From assembly GCF_001908725.1 (NCBI RefSeq), contig NZ_CP018725.1:3534001-3598000 (forward strand): a stretch of DNA of 64,000 nucleotides, given 5' to 3'. Each line of letters begins with the position of its first letter. The stretch's first letter is position 1. The stretch comes from Xanthomonas vesicatoria ATCC 35937 (GTDB lineage Bacteria > Pseudomonadota > Gammaproteobacteria > Xanthomonadales > Xanthomonadaceae). The translations under genes and the position numbers were made by a program. Positions 38,334 through 47,273 of the stretch are shown one piece after another. The notes below the pieces were generated by a model. The model was not told the DNA's origin and did no database searches. It saw nothing but the letters and a program-made list of their open reading frames with translations.

Positions 38334-39250
38334 GCACCACCATTCCCATGGCCGAGCGCAGCTATTACGAAGCCGATGCCCGCGAACGTCTCGACGGGCT
38401 GCTGGACGCCGGCAGCTTCCGCGAATTCGTCGGCCCGCGCCGACGCCTGGTCAGCCCGCATCTGGCGCAGCTCGACGTGCCGGGCGCCTTCGACGACGGC
38501 ATCGTGGTGGGCGAGGGCACGTTGCGCGGCCGCACCGTGTTGATCGCTGCCCAGCAAGGCGCCTTCATGGGCGGCGGCGTCGGTGAAGTGCACGGCGCCA
38601 AGCTGACCGGCTTGCTCGAACGCGCGGCAGTTACGCACCCTGCTGCCGTGCTGTTGTTGCTCGATACCGGCGGCGTGCGCCTGCACGAAGCCAATGCCGG
38701 CCTGGTCGCCATCTCCGAAGTCATGCGCGCCACGCTGGGTGCGCGTGCGGCCGGCGTGCCGGTGCTGGCATTGATCGGTAGCGGCAATGGTGCATTCGGC
38801 GGCATGGGCATCGTGGCGCGCTGCTGCAGCGCGGTGATCATGTCCGAAGAAGGCCGCCTGTCGTTGTCCGGCCCGGACGTGATCGAAACCGTGCGCGGCG
38901 TGGAAGAGTTCGACGCCCGCGACCGCGCCCTGGTCTGGCGCGTAACCGGTGGCAAGCACCGCTATCTGCTCGGCGAGGCGCAGACGTTTGTGGCCGACCG
39001 CATCGCCGCGTTTGCCGAGGCAGCGGTCAGCACGCTGGACGCACTTGCCGAACCCGACGGCGATGCCGCGCTGCAGGCACTGGAGCGCGCACATCAGCAC
39101 CTGTCTGCGCGCATCGAGGCGTATGGCGATTGCCGCGACGGCCTGGACATCTGGGCGCGCCAAGGCATCGCCGATCCGCAGCGGTTGCCGCTGCTGGACA
39201 CAGACGCCTTCCTCGCGGCCACTGCAGATCGGAGCGCACCATGGAACTGA
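38330..39250 (+). CDS. mdcD: malonate decarboxylase subunit beta
   Basis: Beta subunit (306 residues), one half of the malonyl-S-ACP decarboxylase. It has the carboxyltransferase/crotonase-like fold with LIAAQQGAFMGGGVGEVHGAK, LLLLDTGGVRLHEANAGL and GGMGIVARCCSAVIMSEEG. It overlaps mdcE by 10 bases. It is entered by the bridging small frame just upstream. Confidence 0.96.
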   Translation: MSTTIPMAERSYYEADARERLDGLLDAGSFREFVGPRRRLVSPHLAQLDVPGAFDDGIVVGEGTLRGRTVLIAAQQGAFMGGGVGEVHGAKLTGLLERAAVTHPAAVLLLLDTGGVRLHEANAGLVAISEVMRATLGARAAGVPVLALIGSGNGAFGGMGIVARCCSAVIMSEEGRLSLSGPDVIETVRGVEEFDARDRALVWRVTGGKHRYLLGEAQTFVADRIAAFAEAAVSTLDALAEPDGDAALQALERAHQHLSARIEAYGDCRDGLDIWARQGIADPQRLPLLDTDAFLAATADRSAPWN

Positions 39251-39945
39251 GCCCACTGCTCGACCAGCTGTTTCCGCTCGGTCACGCCATCGCGCGTCAT
39301 GACGATGTGCTCACCGGCAGTGCCACCACCGCCGTAGGCGAGGTCACGGTGATCGGCACCGCCAACAAGCTGGAAGTGGGCGTGGACCACGCGCTGGCCC
39401 TGGCCGCCACCGTGTTGGCCAGCACCCGCGCGCATCCGCAGCGGCCGATCGTGATGCTGGCCGATACCGCCGGGCAACGCCTGGCGCGTCGCGATGAATT
39501 GCTTGGCATCAACGGCTATTTCGCGCACCTGGCGCGCACGCTGGATCTGGCGCGCAGGCGCGGCGCGCGGTTGGTCACGCTGGTCTATGGCGAATCGGTC
39601 AGCGGTGGATTCCTGTCGTTCGGCTTGATGGCCGACCACATCCACGCGCTGCCGGATGCACAGATCCGCGTGATGGACCTGCGCGCCATGTCGCGTGTCA
39701 CCAAGCAATCGGTGGACACGTTGCAGGCGCTGAGCAAAAGCTCGCCGGTGTTCGCGCCGGGCGTGGAGAACTACGTGCGCATGGGCGCGGTGCAATCGCT
39801 GTGGGACGGCGATCTGGCGCAGGCGCTGCTGGATGCATTGGCCGCCCCGGTCGATGGCGACCAGCGCCGCGCGCTGGGCGCGCAGCGCGGCGGCCGCACC
39901 CTGGCGCGCGATGTCGCCGCCGCCGTGGCAGCGGGCGAGGCCTGA
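39241..39945 (+). CDS. mdcE: malonate decarboxylase subunit gamma
   Basis: Gamma subunit (234 residues), the partner of MdcD in decarboxylating malonyl-S-ACP to acetyl-S-ACP. Family segments are [21 protein letters not shown] and [18 protein letters not shown]. The start ATG at 39241 lies inside mdcD, giving a 10-base overlap, and the stop is 2 bases from mdcG. A longer upstream reading is not family-like. Confidence 0.95.
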   Translation: MELSPLLDQLFPLGHAIARHDDVLTGSATTAVGEVTVIGTANKLEVGVDHALALAATVLASTRAHPQRPIVMLADTAGQRLARRDELLGINGYFAHLARTLDLARRRGARLVTLVYGESVSGGFLSFGLMADHIHALPDAQIRVMDLRAMSRVTKQSVDTLQALSKSSPVFAPGVENYVRMGAVQSLWDGDLAQALLDALAAPVDGDQRRALGAQRGGRTLARDVAAAVAAGEA

Positions 39946-39947
39946 GC

Positions 39948-40589
39948 ATGGCGGCCCGCCACGCCCTGGTGTGGTTGCGCGATGAAGCGCAGTGGCAGGC
40001 GCACACACCTGGTGCGCGGCCGCGTTTGCAGCAGTGGTTTGCCGCCGGCCTGCCGGCCGTGGTGGCACGTGGCGACGGCAGTCAAGCGCCGGGCAGCGTG
40101 CGTCTGGGTGTGCCGTTGCCGCCCGCCGAAGGCAAGCAACGTCTGGCGTTGCAGGCCAGCATGGTGGAGATCGTACGCTGCAGCGCACCGTTGTCATTGG
40201 AGGCGGTGATCGCGCACGCGCCCGGCGCGCGACAGCCCGCGTTGCAGGCATTGCACGCACACGCGCGGGCTGAGGCACTAGATCCGCGCGTCTTTGGCAG
40301 TTTTGCATGGCAGGCGTTGACGGGCTTGACGTATGTGCACGCGCAATCGGATCTGGATCTGCTGTGGTCCATCGCTACCCCCGAGCAGGCGCAAACAGTG
40401 GTTGCGTTGTTGCAGCGCTGGGAGCAACGCCACGGCCTGCGTGCCGATGGCGAGTTGCTGCTTGCCGGCGATATCGCCGTGAACTGGCGCGAGTACGCCG
40501 GCAATGCGCAGCAGGTGTTGGTGAAATCCGGCAACGGCTGCGGCTTGTTGTCGCGGGCTGCCTTGTTTCAGATGAGGAGCGCGGCATGA
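39948..40589 (+). CDS. mdcG: phosphoribosyl-dephospho-CoA transferase
   Basis: A 213-residue holo-ACP synthase that transfers the triphosphoribosyl-dephospho-CoA group to the MdcC serine. The C-terminal half holds the nucleotidyltransferase-like pattern [25 protein letters not shown], including GSF and the DLD acidic pair. It overlaps mdcB by ATGA. Confidence 0.92.
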   Translation: MAARHALVWLRDEAQWQAHTPGARPRLQQWFAAGLPAVVARGDGSQAPGSVRLGVPLPPAEGKQRLALQASMVEIVRCSAPLSLEAVIAHAPGARQPALQALHAHARAEALDPRVFGSFAWQALTGLTYVHAQSDLDLLWSIATPEQAQTVVALLQRWEQRHGLRADGELLLAGDIAVNWREYAGNAQQVLVKSGNGCGLLSRAALFQMRSAA

Positions 40590-41455
40590 GCGCACAGCCA
40601 CACCACCTGCGTCATGTCGACGTGCCGGCTGTGCCACGCGACGTTACGCATCGGCTCGGCCGGCTTGCCGTCGGCGCGCTGCATGCGGAGCTGGCCTGCG
40701 CGCCAAAGCCCGGGCTGGTGACGCCGTTCGACAGCGGCAGTCACGCGGATATGGATGCCTCCACGTTCTTGCGCAGCCTGTTTGCATTGCGTGGCTATTT
40801 TGTCGCCATCGCGCAGGCGGGCAGCGACAATGCGCCCTTCGCACGGTTGCGCGATCTGGGCATCGCGGCCGAGGCGGCGATGTTGCGCGCCACCGGCGGC
40901 ATCAATACCCACCGGGGCGCCATCTTCAGCCTTGGCCTGCTCACCGCACAGGCCGCACGTCTCCGGGTCGCACATGGCCACCGGCCATCTGCCGAGGCGG
41001 TGTGCGACGGCGTGCAGATGTGGCGCACGGCGTTGCACGCCGCGCCGCTGGACCCGCGCAGCAATGGCCAGCGCGTGCGTGCGCAGCACAAGGTCGGCGG
41101 CGTTCGCGAGCAGGCCGCAGCGGGCTACCCGCTACTGCGCGAGATTGCGCTGCCGAGTCTGCGCGCCGCACTGGACAGTGGCGCCACGCAGGACGCTGCG
41201 CTTGCGCAGACCTTGATGCAGCTGGTTGCGCAGGTCGACGACCTCAACCTGCTGCATCGTGGCGGCGCAGAGGGCCTTGCGTACGCCAAGGCGCAGGCAC
41301 GCAGCTTTCTGGATGCCGGCGGTGTCGCGCAGCCGGGCTGGCGCGATCAGCTGTCGTCGATCGGCACCCAATTCGTGGCGCGTCGGCTCAGTCCCGGCGG
41401 CAGCGCGGACTTACTAGCGTGTGCGTGGTTCCTGCATCGACAGGAGACGGTATGA
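40586..41455 (+). CDS. mdcB: triphosphoribosyl-dephospho-CoA synthase
   Basis: A 289-residue enzyme forming the prosthetic group precursor from dephospho-CoA and ATP. It belongs to the CitG/MdcB family: [21 protein letters not shown] near the N-terminus, [16 protein letters not shown], and [18 protein letters not shown]. The ATG at 40586 overlaps the mdcG stop (ATGA). A longer upstream frame overlaps mdcG and is rejected. Its stop overlaps the ATG of a small coupled frame (41452-41455). Confidence 0.94.
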   Translation: MSAQPHHLRHVDVPAVPRDVTHRLGRLAVGALHAELACAPKPGLVTPFDSGSHADMDASTFLRSLFALRGYFVAIAQAGSDNAPFARLRDLGIAAEAAMLRATGGINTHRGAIFSLGLLTAQAARLRVAHGHRPSAEAVCDGVQMWRTALHAAPLDPRSNGQRVRAQHKVGGVREQAAAGYPLLREIALPSLRAALDSGATQDAALAQTLMQLVAQVDDLNLLHRGGAEGLAYAKAQARSFLDAGGVAQPGWRDQLSSIGTQFVARRLSPGGSADLLACAWFLHRQETV

Positions 41456-41631
41456 GCCGGCGCCTGCCTGCCGCTGTCGCCGAAGCGCTGTGCCCGTGCA
41501 CGCAGCGCGCCCGTGCGTCGGATCGCACAAACACAGCCGCTCCCTCGCACCACGTGCAGAGCAACGCCGCCCGCAGCCTCAGCGTGTATGGCTGCCGCCG
41601 CGTGACAGCAGACAAGTGGCGCACATCATGA
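41452..41631 (+). CDS. coupled small frame bridging mdcB and mdcH
   Basis: A 59-residue frame ([20 protein letters not shown]...) whose ATG overlaps the mdcB stop (ATGA at 41452-41455) behind CAGGAGACGGT, and whose TGA overlaps the mdcH ATG (ATGA at 41628-41631). The sequence has no family resemblance and is Arg/Ala/Ser-rich. mdcH itself has no clear Shine-Dalgarno, so this frame may deliver ribosomes to it. Confidence 0.45.
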   Translation: MSRRLPAAVAEALCPCTQRARASDRTNTAAPSHHVQSNAARSLSVYGCRRVTADKWRTS

Positions 41632-42548
41632 GCCTTGCCATCCTCTGCCCAGGGCAGGGCGGCCAGCATGCAGACATGTTCGCACGCACTACTGATGCGC
41701 CCGCGGCATCTGCGGTGCTCGCTGCTGCCGGCCAGGTGCTTGGCGTCGCTCCGCAGACCCTTGCCGCAGATCCTGGCCGCTACGCCAATGCCGTCGCCCA
41801 GCCACTGGTGTGCGCAGGCACATTGGCGCAGTGGCAGGTGCTGCGCGAGCATCTGCCGACACCTTTGCTAGTGCTGGGTTACAGCGTCGGCGAGCTGGCC
41901 GCGCACGCGGTGGCCGGCAGCATCGACATCCAGATGTGCCTGCAGCTTGCGGCCACCCGTGCGCGTGCGATGGATGCGGCCAGCCCAGAGGATGCCGGGC
42001 TGATGGCGGTGATCGGCCTGACACTACCCACGCTCGAATCGCTATGCACCACGCATGGCGCCGCAGTGGCCATCATCAACGGCGATGACCACGCCGTGCT
42101 GGGCGGCCCGCGCACGGCATTGCAGGCGCTGGGCGACGACGCTCAGGGACGCGGCGCCCGGGTCACCCTGCTGCCGGTCAGCGTGCCTGCGCATACGCCG
42201 TGGCTGCGCGCGGCCGCCGATGCCTTCGCCACCGAATTGAACAAGTCTGCGATCCGCGCGCCCACGCTGCGCGTGCTTGCCGGCATCGACGCACGCGCCG
42301 TCGCCACGCCGCCGCAGGTGATCGACAGCCTGGCTGCACAGATCGCGCAGACCGTGCGCTGGCACGACGTGCTGGTGCAGGCCGCCGAACGCGGCGCGCG
42401 TGTGTTTCTCGAACTCGGCCCCGGCAGCGCTTTGGCGCGCATGGCGCGCGCGATCCTACCCGGCTGCGAAGCGCGGTCGGTCGACGATTTCCACAGCACC
42501 CAAGGCGTTGTGGAGTGGGTCAATGCCGCATGCGAGCGCGCGGCATGA
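41628..42548 (+). CDS. mdcH: malonyl-CoA:ACP transacylase of malonate decarboxylase
   Basis: A 306-residue transacylase that loads malonate onto the MdcC arm when the acetylated cofactor is absent. FabD-type signatures are LCPGQGGQHADMF near the N-terminus, the nucleophile elbow LGYSVGELAAH with the catalytic Ser, and the downstream LPVSVPAHTPWL with the His. It differs from fatty-acid FabD by its operon position. Translation probably depends on the small frame that overlaps its start. Confidence 0.94.
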   Translation: MSLAILCPGQGGQHADMFARTTDAPAASAVLAAAGQVLGVAPQTLAADPGRYANAVAQPLVCAGTLAQWQVLREHLPTPLLVLGYSVGELAAHAVAGSIDIQMCLQLAATRARAMDAASPEDAGLMAVIGLTLPTLESLCTTHGAAVAIINGDDHAVLGGPRTALQALGDDAQGRGARVTLLPVSVPAHTPWLRAAADAFATELNKSAIRAPTLRVLAGIDARAVATPPQVIDSLAAQIAQTVRWHDVLVQAAERGARVFLELGPGSALARMARAILPGCEARSVDDFHSTQGVVEWVNAACERAA

Positions 42549-42635
42549 CCACCAGGCAGGTGTTGTACATGGCGTGACCCTTGGGTGGCGGGTGGCCATC
42601 CGTGCTGTACGCGTATCAGGTGCCTGGGAGGGCGC

Positions 42636-43991
42636 ATGACCCCGCAAATTGCAACGATTCTTGGCTTGGTGATCATGTTCATCGTGGCAACCGCATTGCC
42701 CATCAACATGGGTGCGGTGGCCTTCGCGCTGGCGTTCATCGTTGGCGGCATGTGGGTGGGGCTGGACGGCAAGGAAGTGTTGGCCGGCTTTCCCGGCGAC
42801 CTGTTCCTGACCCTGGTCGGCATCACCTATCTGTTCGCCATCGCGCAGAAAAACGGCACCATCGATCTATTGGTGCATTGGGCAGTCCGCGCAGTACGCG
42901 GGCACATCGTGGCCATCCCGTGGGTGATGTTCGTCATCACCGGCCTGCTCACCGCCTTCGGTGCGCTGGGGCCGGCGGCAGTGGCCATCATCGGCCCGGT
43001 GGCGTTGCGCTTTGCCAAGCAATACCGCATCAATCCGTTGATGATGGGCTTGCTGGTGATCCATGGCGCGCAAGGCGGCGGGTTTTCGCCGATCAGCGTG
43101 TATGGCGGCATCACCAACAAAGTGGTCGAAAAAGCCGGGCTGGACGTTACCGAGATGGCGGTGTTTCTCACCAGCCTGGGCTTCAACCTGATGATGGCGA
43201 TCATCTGCTTCTGCGCCTTCGGCGGGCTCAAGCTGATGCGCCGCCAGGAGGTGTCGCTGGCCGATGCGCAGTACGTGCCGGTCAGTGCCGATCAGGCATC
43301 GCAGCGGCGCTTTGCCATCGAGGGCCATGGCGCGTTGGTGGCGCCCGGCGGCGGCACCTTGTCCACCGACCCGCTGGCGCTGGAGGCCGTGTCCATTACC
43401 CGCGACCGGGTGATTACGCTGATCGGCCTGCTGGGGCTGGGCGTTGCCGCGCTGGTCTACAACCTCAATGTCGGCCTGGTGTCGATCACCGTCGCCGTGG
43501 CCCTGGCATTGATCTCGCCCAATGCGCAAAAAGGCGCGGTGGATGGCATCAGCTGGTCCACGGTGCTGCTGATCAGCGGCGTGGTCACCTATGTGGCGGT
43601 GCTGGAAAAGGCCGGCGCGGTGGACTACATCGGCACCGGCGTCTCGCACATCGGCATGCCGTTGTTGGGTGCGCTGCTGGTCTGTTATGTCGGCGGCATC
43701 GTGTCCGCGTTCGCCTCGTCGGCGGCGGTGTTGGGCGCCACCATTCCGCTGGCGGTGCCGTTCCTGATGCAGGGCCAGCTGGGCGCGGCGGGAGTGATCT
43801 GCGCGCTGGCGGTGTCGTCCACCATCGTGGATGTCAGCCCGTTTTCCACCAATGGCGCGCTGGTGGTGGCCTCTGCGGCCAAGGAAGAGCGCGATGGGCT
43901 GTTCCGCCGGTTCCTGGTCTATAGCGGGCTGGTGGTGGCGCTGGGGCCGCTGGCGGCGTGGCTGCTGTTCGTGGTGCCGGGTTGGCTGTGA
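42636..43991 (+). CDS. MatC-type dicarboxylate carrier
   Basis: A 451-residue membrane protein with about 11-12 hydrophobic segments. The N-terminal region TILGLVIMFIVATALPINMG and later GGGFSPISVYGGITNKVVEKAG match the MatC N-terminal domain of the SLC13/ArsB-like carriers. MatC carries malonate in Rhizobium, so a malonate uptake role here is supported by context: the gene sits between mdcH and the regulator. A GGAGGGCGC site precedes the start ATG. Confidence 0.88.
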   Translation: MTPQIATILGLVIMFIVATALPINMGAVAFALAFIVGGMWVGLDGKEVLAGFPGDLFLTLVGITYLFAIAQKNGTIDLLVHWAVRAVRGHIVAIPWVMFVITGLLTAFGALGPAAVAIIGPVALRFAKQYRINPLMMGLLVIHGAQGGGFSPISVYGGITNKVVEKAGLDVTEMAVFLTSLGFNLMMAIICFCAFGGLKLMRRQEVSLADAQYVPVSADQASQRRFAIEGHGALVAPGGGTLSTDPLALEAVSITRDRVITLIGLLGLGVAALVYNLNVGLVSITVAVALALISPNAQKGAVDGISWSTVLLISGVVTYVAVLEKAGAVDYIGTGVSHIGMPLLGALLVCYVGGIVSAFASSAAVLGATIPLAVPFLMQGQLGAAGVICALAVSSTIVDVSPFSTNGALVVASAAKEERDGLFRRFLVYSGLVVALGPLAAWLLFVVPGWL

Positions 43992-44070
43992 GGATGTTGC
44001 TGGTGGGCAGGACCAGCCGGCGCGCCCGTAGAATGGGCGCCCCCGCTCCACTGCCGACGACCTGCCCGCC

Positions 44071-44790
44071 ATGACCCTCGCCCCTGATTCGCGCAACGCC
44101 AAGAAGCGCGTACCGCTGTACGAGGAAGTGGCCGAGCGCCTGCGCCAGAAGATCTACGACTACGTGCTGCCGCCGGGCGAGTGGATCGACGAGCCGGCGC
44201 TGGCCGAGGAACTCGGCATCAGCCGCACCCCGTTGCGCGAAAGTTTGAAGCTGCTCGCGGCCGAAGGCCTGGTGCAACTCGACGCAGGCCGAGGCAGCCG
44301 TGTCACGCGGCTGACGCTGGAGGATCTCAACCACCTGTTCCCGGTGATGGCGATGCTGGAAGGCCGCTGCGCACACGACGCGGTCAAGCGTCTGGATGCG
44401 GCCGGCGTGCAGCGCCTGGAAGAACTGCATGCGGCGATGGAAGCCGCATCGGCAGCGGGCGATCTGGCCGAGTATTACCGCAACAATTATCTGATCCACG
44501 AAACCGTGCAGCAGTACGCCGGCAATCCGTGGTTGATCCGGGTGACGCACGATCTGCACCGCATCTTGAAAATGCATCGTGGACGTCAATTGCTGACGCC
44601 CGGGCGCATGGCCCAATCGCTGGCAGAGCATCGCGAACTGATGGACTGCGTGCGACGCGGCGATGCAGAAGGCGCCGAGCGCACCATGCACGGGCATCTG
44701 CTCAGCCAGGGCCAGGCCCTGGCAGCGTATGTGGCGGCGGGCGGCATGTTGAACGTCCCGGCGCCGTTGCCGCGGGTAGGTGGTGTGTAG
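44071..44790 (+). CDS. GntR family regulator of the mdc operon
   Basis: A 239-residue regulator with an N-terminal winged helix (VPLYEEVAERLRQKIYDYVL, then LAEELGISRTPLRESLKLLAAEGL) and a C-terminal FCD ligand domain of the FadR subfamily (ETVQQYAGNPWLIRVTHDL, with candidate metal-binding His in HRELMDCVRRGDAEGAERTMHGHLL). It is the last gene of the mdc cluster and probably represses it through the palindrome at 36181-36197. It is a MdcY/MatR-type regulator rather than the LysR-type MdcR of Klebsiella. Confidence 0.88.
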   Translation: MTLAPDSRNAKKRVPLYEEVAERLRQKIYDYVLPPGEWIDEPALAEELGISRTPLRESLKLLAAEGLVQLDAGRGSRVTRLTLEDLNHLFPVMAMLEGRCAHDAVKRLDAAGVQRLEELHAAMEAASAAGDLAEYYRNNYLIHETVQQYAGNPWLIRVTHDLHRILKMHRGRQLLTPGRMAQSLAEHRELMDCVRRGDAEGAERTMHGHLLSQGQALAAYVAAGGMLNVPAPLPRVGGV

Positions 44791-44917
44791 TCGTTTGCGT
44801 CAACGGCGGGCGATGGGCTGCGCGACCGCCGCGCCGGACGCACAGGACGCTCGTCCCAGGCCGCATGGATGCGATCCGCAGTCACTGCACTTCACGCTAA
44901 GCGCTGCGGTCTGGAGG

Positions 44918-45661
44918 TCATTGGCTGCGTTGAGCGACGAACATGCCCAGGGTCTCCAGCATCGCGATGATGGGGGAAAGCCGGGGCATACGTTCCGTGT
45001 CGCAGTCGAGCCGCACGCCAACACGCGTGTCGCCTTGGGCTTGGGTGAGCTGGGCGCGGCCATGCAGGTCCGGCAGGTAGAGCAGGGTGCCCCAGGGGCC
45101 ATGCACGCGATGGACGGCCGGGGCGAACCGCGTGATGGCGTCAGCCACGGCGTCCACGCTCAGCGCGTGGGCCGTAAACAGTTCGACGGTGGCGCGGTCG
45201 ATGCCGGAATCGAAAGTGACCAAGGCCGGGCGCGAGGGAGGGCCTCGGCCCCACTCCAGCAGGTCGGCAAAGCCCTGCGGCAGCCAGTAGACGCATTCGT
45301 CATGGCGCGGTAGCACGAAGAGCGCGCGGCGTTCGTAGCTGTAGAAGATCTTGTCGCCGTCGATCGAGTAGGCGAATGCCGCGCACCGGGCCGCTTCGTC
45401 GCGGGTCAATGTCGGGTCCTCGCCCCAGAACTCGTCGAAGTACTCCTGCACAAAGGCCTGTTCGGCCCGGGTCTCGGCCATGATCTCGGCGGGCAGGCGC
45501 ACGATCAGGCGGTTGTCGTAGGTGCCGGCCCCCCACCGGGTCACGTACTCGGGGTAGCCGGCAGGCGGGGAGTGGCCCAGCCAGTCGGCAAGCGCCCGCA
45601 CATCGGCGTCGGTGGCGCGCCGCAGTTTGGGAGTGATCAGGTAGGGCGTTGGCGCGGTCAT
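44918..45661 (-). CDS. uncharacterised protein, possibly SMI1/KNR4-like
   Basis: A 247-residue protein without a signal peptide. The segment LGHSPPAGYPEYVTRWGAGTYDN resembles the start of SMI1/KNR4 (SUKH) domains, a family of immunity and signalling proteins, followed by a Glu/Asp-rich stretch typical of the family. The rest (WLPQGFADLLEWGRG and a C-terminal RLDCDTERMPRLSPII) has no clear match. No toxin gene is adjacent. Function unassigned. Confidence 0.7.
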   Translation of the reverse strand: MTAPTPYLITPKLRRATDADVRALADWLGHSPPAGYPEYVTRWGAGTYDNRLIVRLPAEIMAETRAEQAFVQEYFDEFWGEDPTLTRDEAARCAAFAYSIDGDKIFYSYERRALFVLPRHDECVYWLPQGFADLLEWGRGPPSRPALVTFDSGIDRATVELFTAHALSVDAVADAITRFAPAVHRVHGPWGTLLYLPDLHGRAQLTQAQGDTRVGVRLDCDTERMPRLSPIIAMLETLGMFVAQRSQ

Positions 45662-45708
45662 GGGGGTCGCAAGATCGTCGCGTCGCGGGATAGAGCTGAC
45701 TTTAGGGG

Positions 45709-46332
45709 TTACTGCACACCCAGCGCGAGCAAGTCAGGCACGTGTTCGATCAACTGCGTTCCGGCCAACCCGGCAAACACCTCCGGATGCGCATAGCCCC
45801 AGGCTACCGCGGCGAATGGCAGGCCCAGCACCTGGGCCGCTTCCCAGTCGGCAACCTGGTCGCCCACGTAGACCGCCTGCGCGGGTGTGTGGGAGGTCGC
45901 GCGCAGCACGCGGCGCAGGGCACGTTGCTTGCCCAGCAGATGCGCGCCGCCTTCGATGACGGCGAATTTCGCACTCAGGTCCTCGCCCAGGGCGCGTTGC
46001 ACGTTGTCCACCGCGTTGGACGACACCACCGCCAGGCGCGTGCCACCGGCGTGCAGCGTGCTGACGGTTTGCGCAATGCCGGGAAATAGCGCAGCCGGTG
46101 GCGCACCGCGCATCAGGCGGATGAAGTCGGCCGCCACCAGCGGTACCTTCCAGGCAGGTAATCCCGACTGCTTGAGCAGCTCGCGCGTGGTCAGCTTGCG
46201 CGCCGCGTCCACCTCATGCGTCTGCGCTGCGCGGAAGCCATGTCGCGCAGCCAATGCGCGCTGGGTGCTCAGGAAGAAGCCGAACGAATCGGCCAGGGTG
46301 CCGTCGAAATCGAAAATGATCAGTGCAGGCAT
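45709..46332 (-). CDS. HAD superfamily phosphatase, phosphoglycolate-phosphatase-like
   Basis: A 207-residue HAD hydrolase. Motif I is DFDGTLADS near the N-terminus (nucleophile Asp), motif II is VVSSNAV, and the C-terminal VGDQVADWEAAQVLGL holds the acidic motif. The size and cap region match phosphoglycolate-phosphatase/Gph-like members. The start is MPALIIFDFDG at 46332; an in-frame reading 21 codons longer is rejected as it precedes motif I with non-conserved sequence. The substrate is unknown. Confidence 0.9.
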   Translation of the reverse strand: MPALIIFDFDGTLADSFGFFLSTQRALAARHGFRAAQTHEVDAARKLTTRELLKQSGLPAWKVPLVAADFIRLMRGAPPAALFPGIAQTVSTLHAGGTRLAVVSSNAVDNVQRALGEDLSAKFAVIEGGAHLLGKQRALRRVLRATSHTPAQAVYVGDQVADWEAAQVLGLPFAAVAWGYAHPEVFAGLAGTQLIEHVPDLLALGVQ

Positions 46333-46425
46333 CGGGACGCAGCGCATGGGGCGGCATAGCCTAACCAAGCCCGCGCACATGCCGCACGCACACACGTCCC
46401 CACGTGTGCGCGCAGGCGATGCGGC

Positions 46426-46845
46426 TTACGCTTCGGCGAAATGCGACACAATCGGCGCATCGCCGTGCGCGCTTTGTTCGATGACCTTGCGCTGCATGGC
46501 GCCCAGGTAGGCGTCCAGTTCTTCGGTAGAGGCGAACACATCGCTCAGCGGCACGGCCTTGACCATGTCGAAGACCTTGCGGATCTGCGGCTGCGGGTTG
46601 GCCACCAGCACCTTGCCCTGGCGCGTTGCCAGTGCCTTGCGGGCCTTGAAGATGCAGCGGATGCCTGCGCTGGAGATGTACTCCAGCGCAGACAGGTCCA
46701 GCACCAGCGTGGTGATGCGGGTGCCCAGCAACGGCGATAGCGCCGTGTCCAGGTCCTGGTAGGTATGAGTGTCCAGCCGCCCGGTCAGGATGACGCGTTG
46801 GCGGGTGTCTTGCGGCGGGTCGATCTGAATGGCGAGCGTGGTCAT
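46426..46845 (-). CDS. STAS-domain anti-sigma factor antagonist
   Basis: A 139-residue STAS protein (SpoIIAA/RsbV type). The regulatory site is SSAG in DLSALEYISSAGIRCIF, where the first Ser of the pair is the expected phosphorylation site. The C-terminal ~20 residues beyond the domain form a His/Ala-rich tail. It is the last member of a three-gene partner-switching operon and overlaps the kinase gene by 4 bases. Confidence 0.92.
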   Translation of the reverse strand: MTTLAIQIDPPQDTRQRVILTGRLDTHTYQDLDTALSPLLGTRITTLVLDLSALEYISSAGIRCIFKARKALATRQGKVLVANPQPQIRKVFDMVKAVPLSDVFASTEELDAYLGAMQRKVIEQSAHGDAPIVSHFAEA

Positions 46846-47273
46846 GACAAAGCCTCGGGGACAGGGGCGTACGGGTGGAGCAGGGTGACGCGCACAACGT
46901 TGTATGCACCATCGCGGCGGTAGTCGATGTGATCGGCGAACTGATGCACCAGAAACAGGCCTAGACCGCCGATCTGGCGATCGTCGAGCTCGCTTGTCAG
47001 ATCGGGCATTGGCGCAGCACTCGGGTCGAACGCGGTGCCGGGGTCGTGCATTTCCAGCACCAGCGCCTGGGGGTCCAGTTGCAGCTGCAGCCGCAGCGGC
47101 TGTTCGGTGCACTGCCCGTGGGTAAGCGCATTGCAGCCCAGCTCTTCCACAATCAACCGAATCTGGCCGATGCGCTCGGCATGCAGGCCCTCACGGGTGA
47201 GCGAGTCTTCCAGCGCGTCGTTGGCGCCAGCCAGCTGGGCCAGCGACGGTGCAATGGCCAGATCGAACTTCAT
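46842..47273 (-). CDS. RsbW-like serine-protein kinase / anti-sigma factor
   Basis: A 143-residue GHKL-ATPase of the RsbW/SpoIIAB family. The N-box is EELGCNALTHG (about residues 44-54), and GGLGLFLVHQFAD supplies the G1/G2 ATP-lid region. It is expected to phosphorylate the STAS protein and bind a downstream target. It overlaps the genes on both sides by 4 bases. No sigma factor gene is nearby, so its output partner is elsewhere. Confidence 0.92.
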   Translation of the reverse strand: MKFDLAIAPSLAQLAGANDALEDSLTREGLHAERIGQIRLIVEELGCNALTHGQCTEQPLRLQLQLDPQALVLEMHDPGTAFDPSAAPMPDLTSELDDRQIGGLGLFLVHQFADHIDYRRDGAYNVVRVTLLHPYAPVPEALS

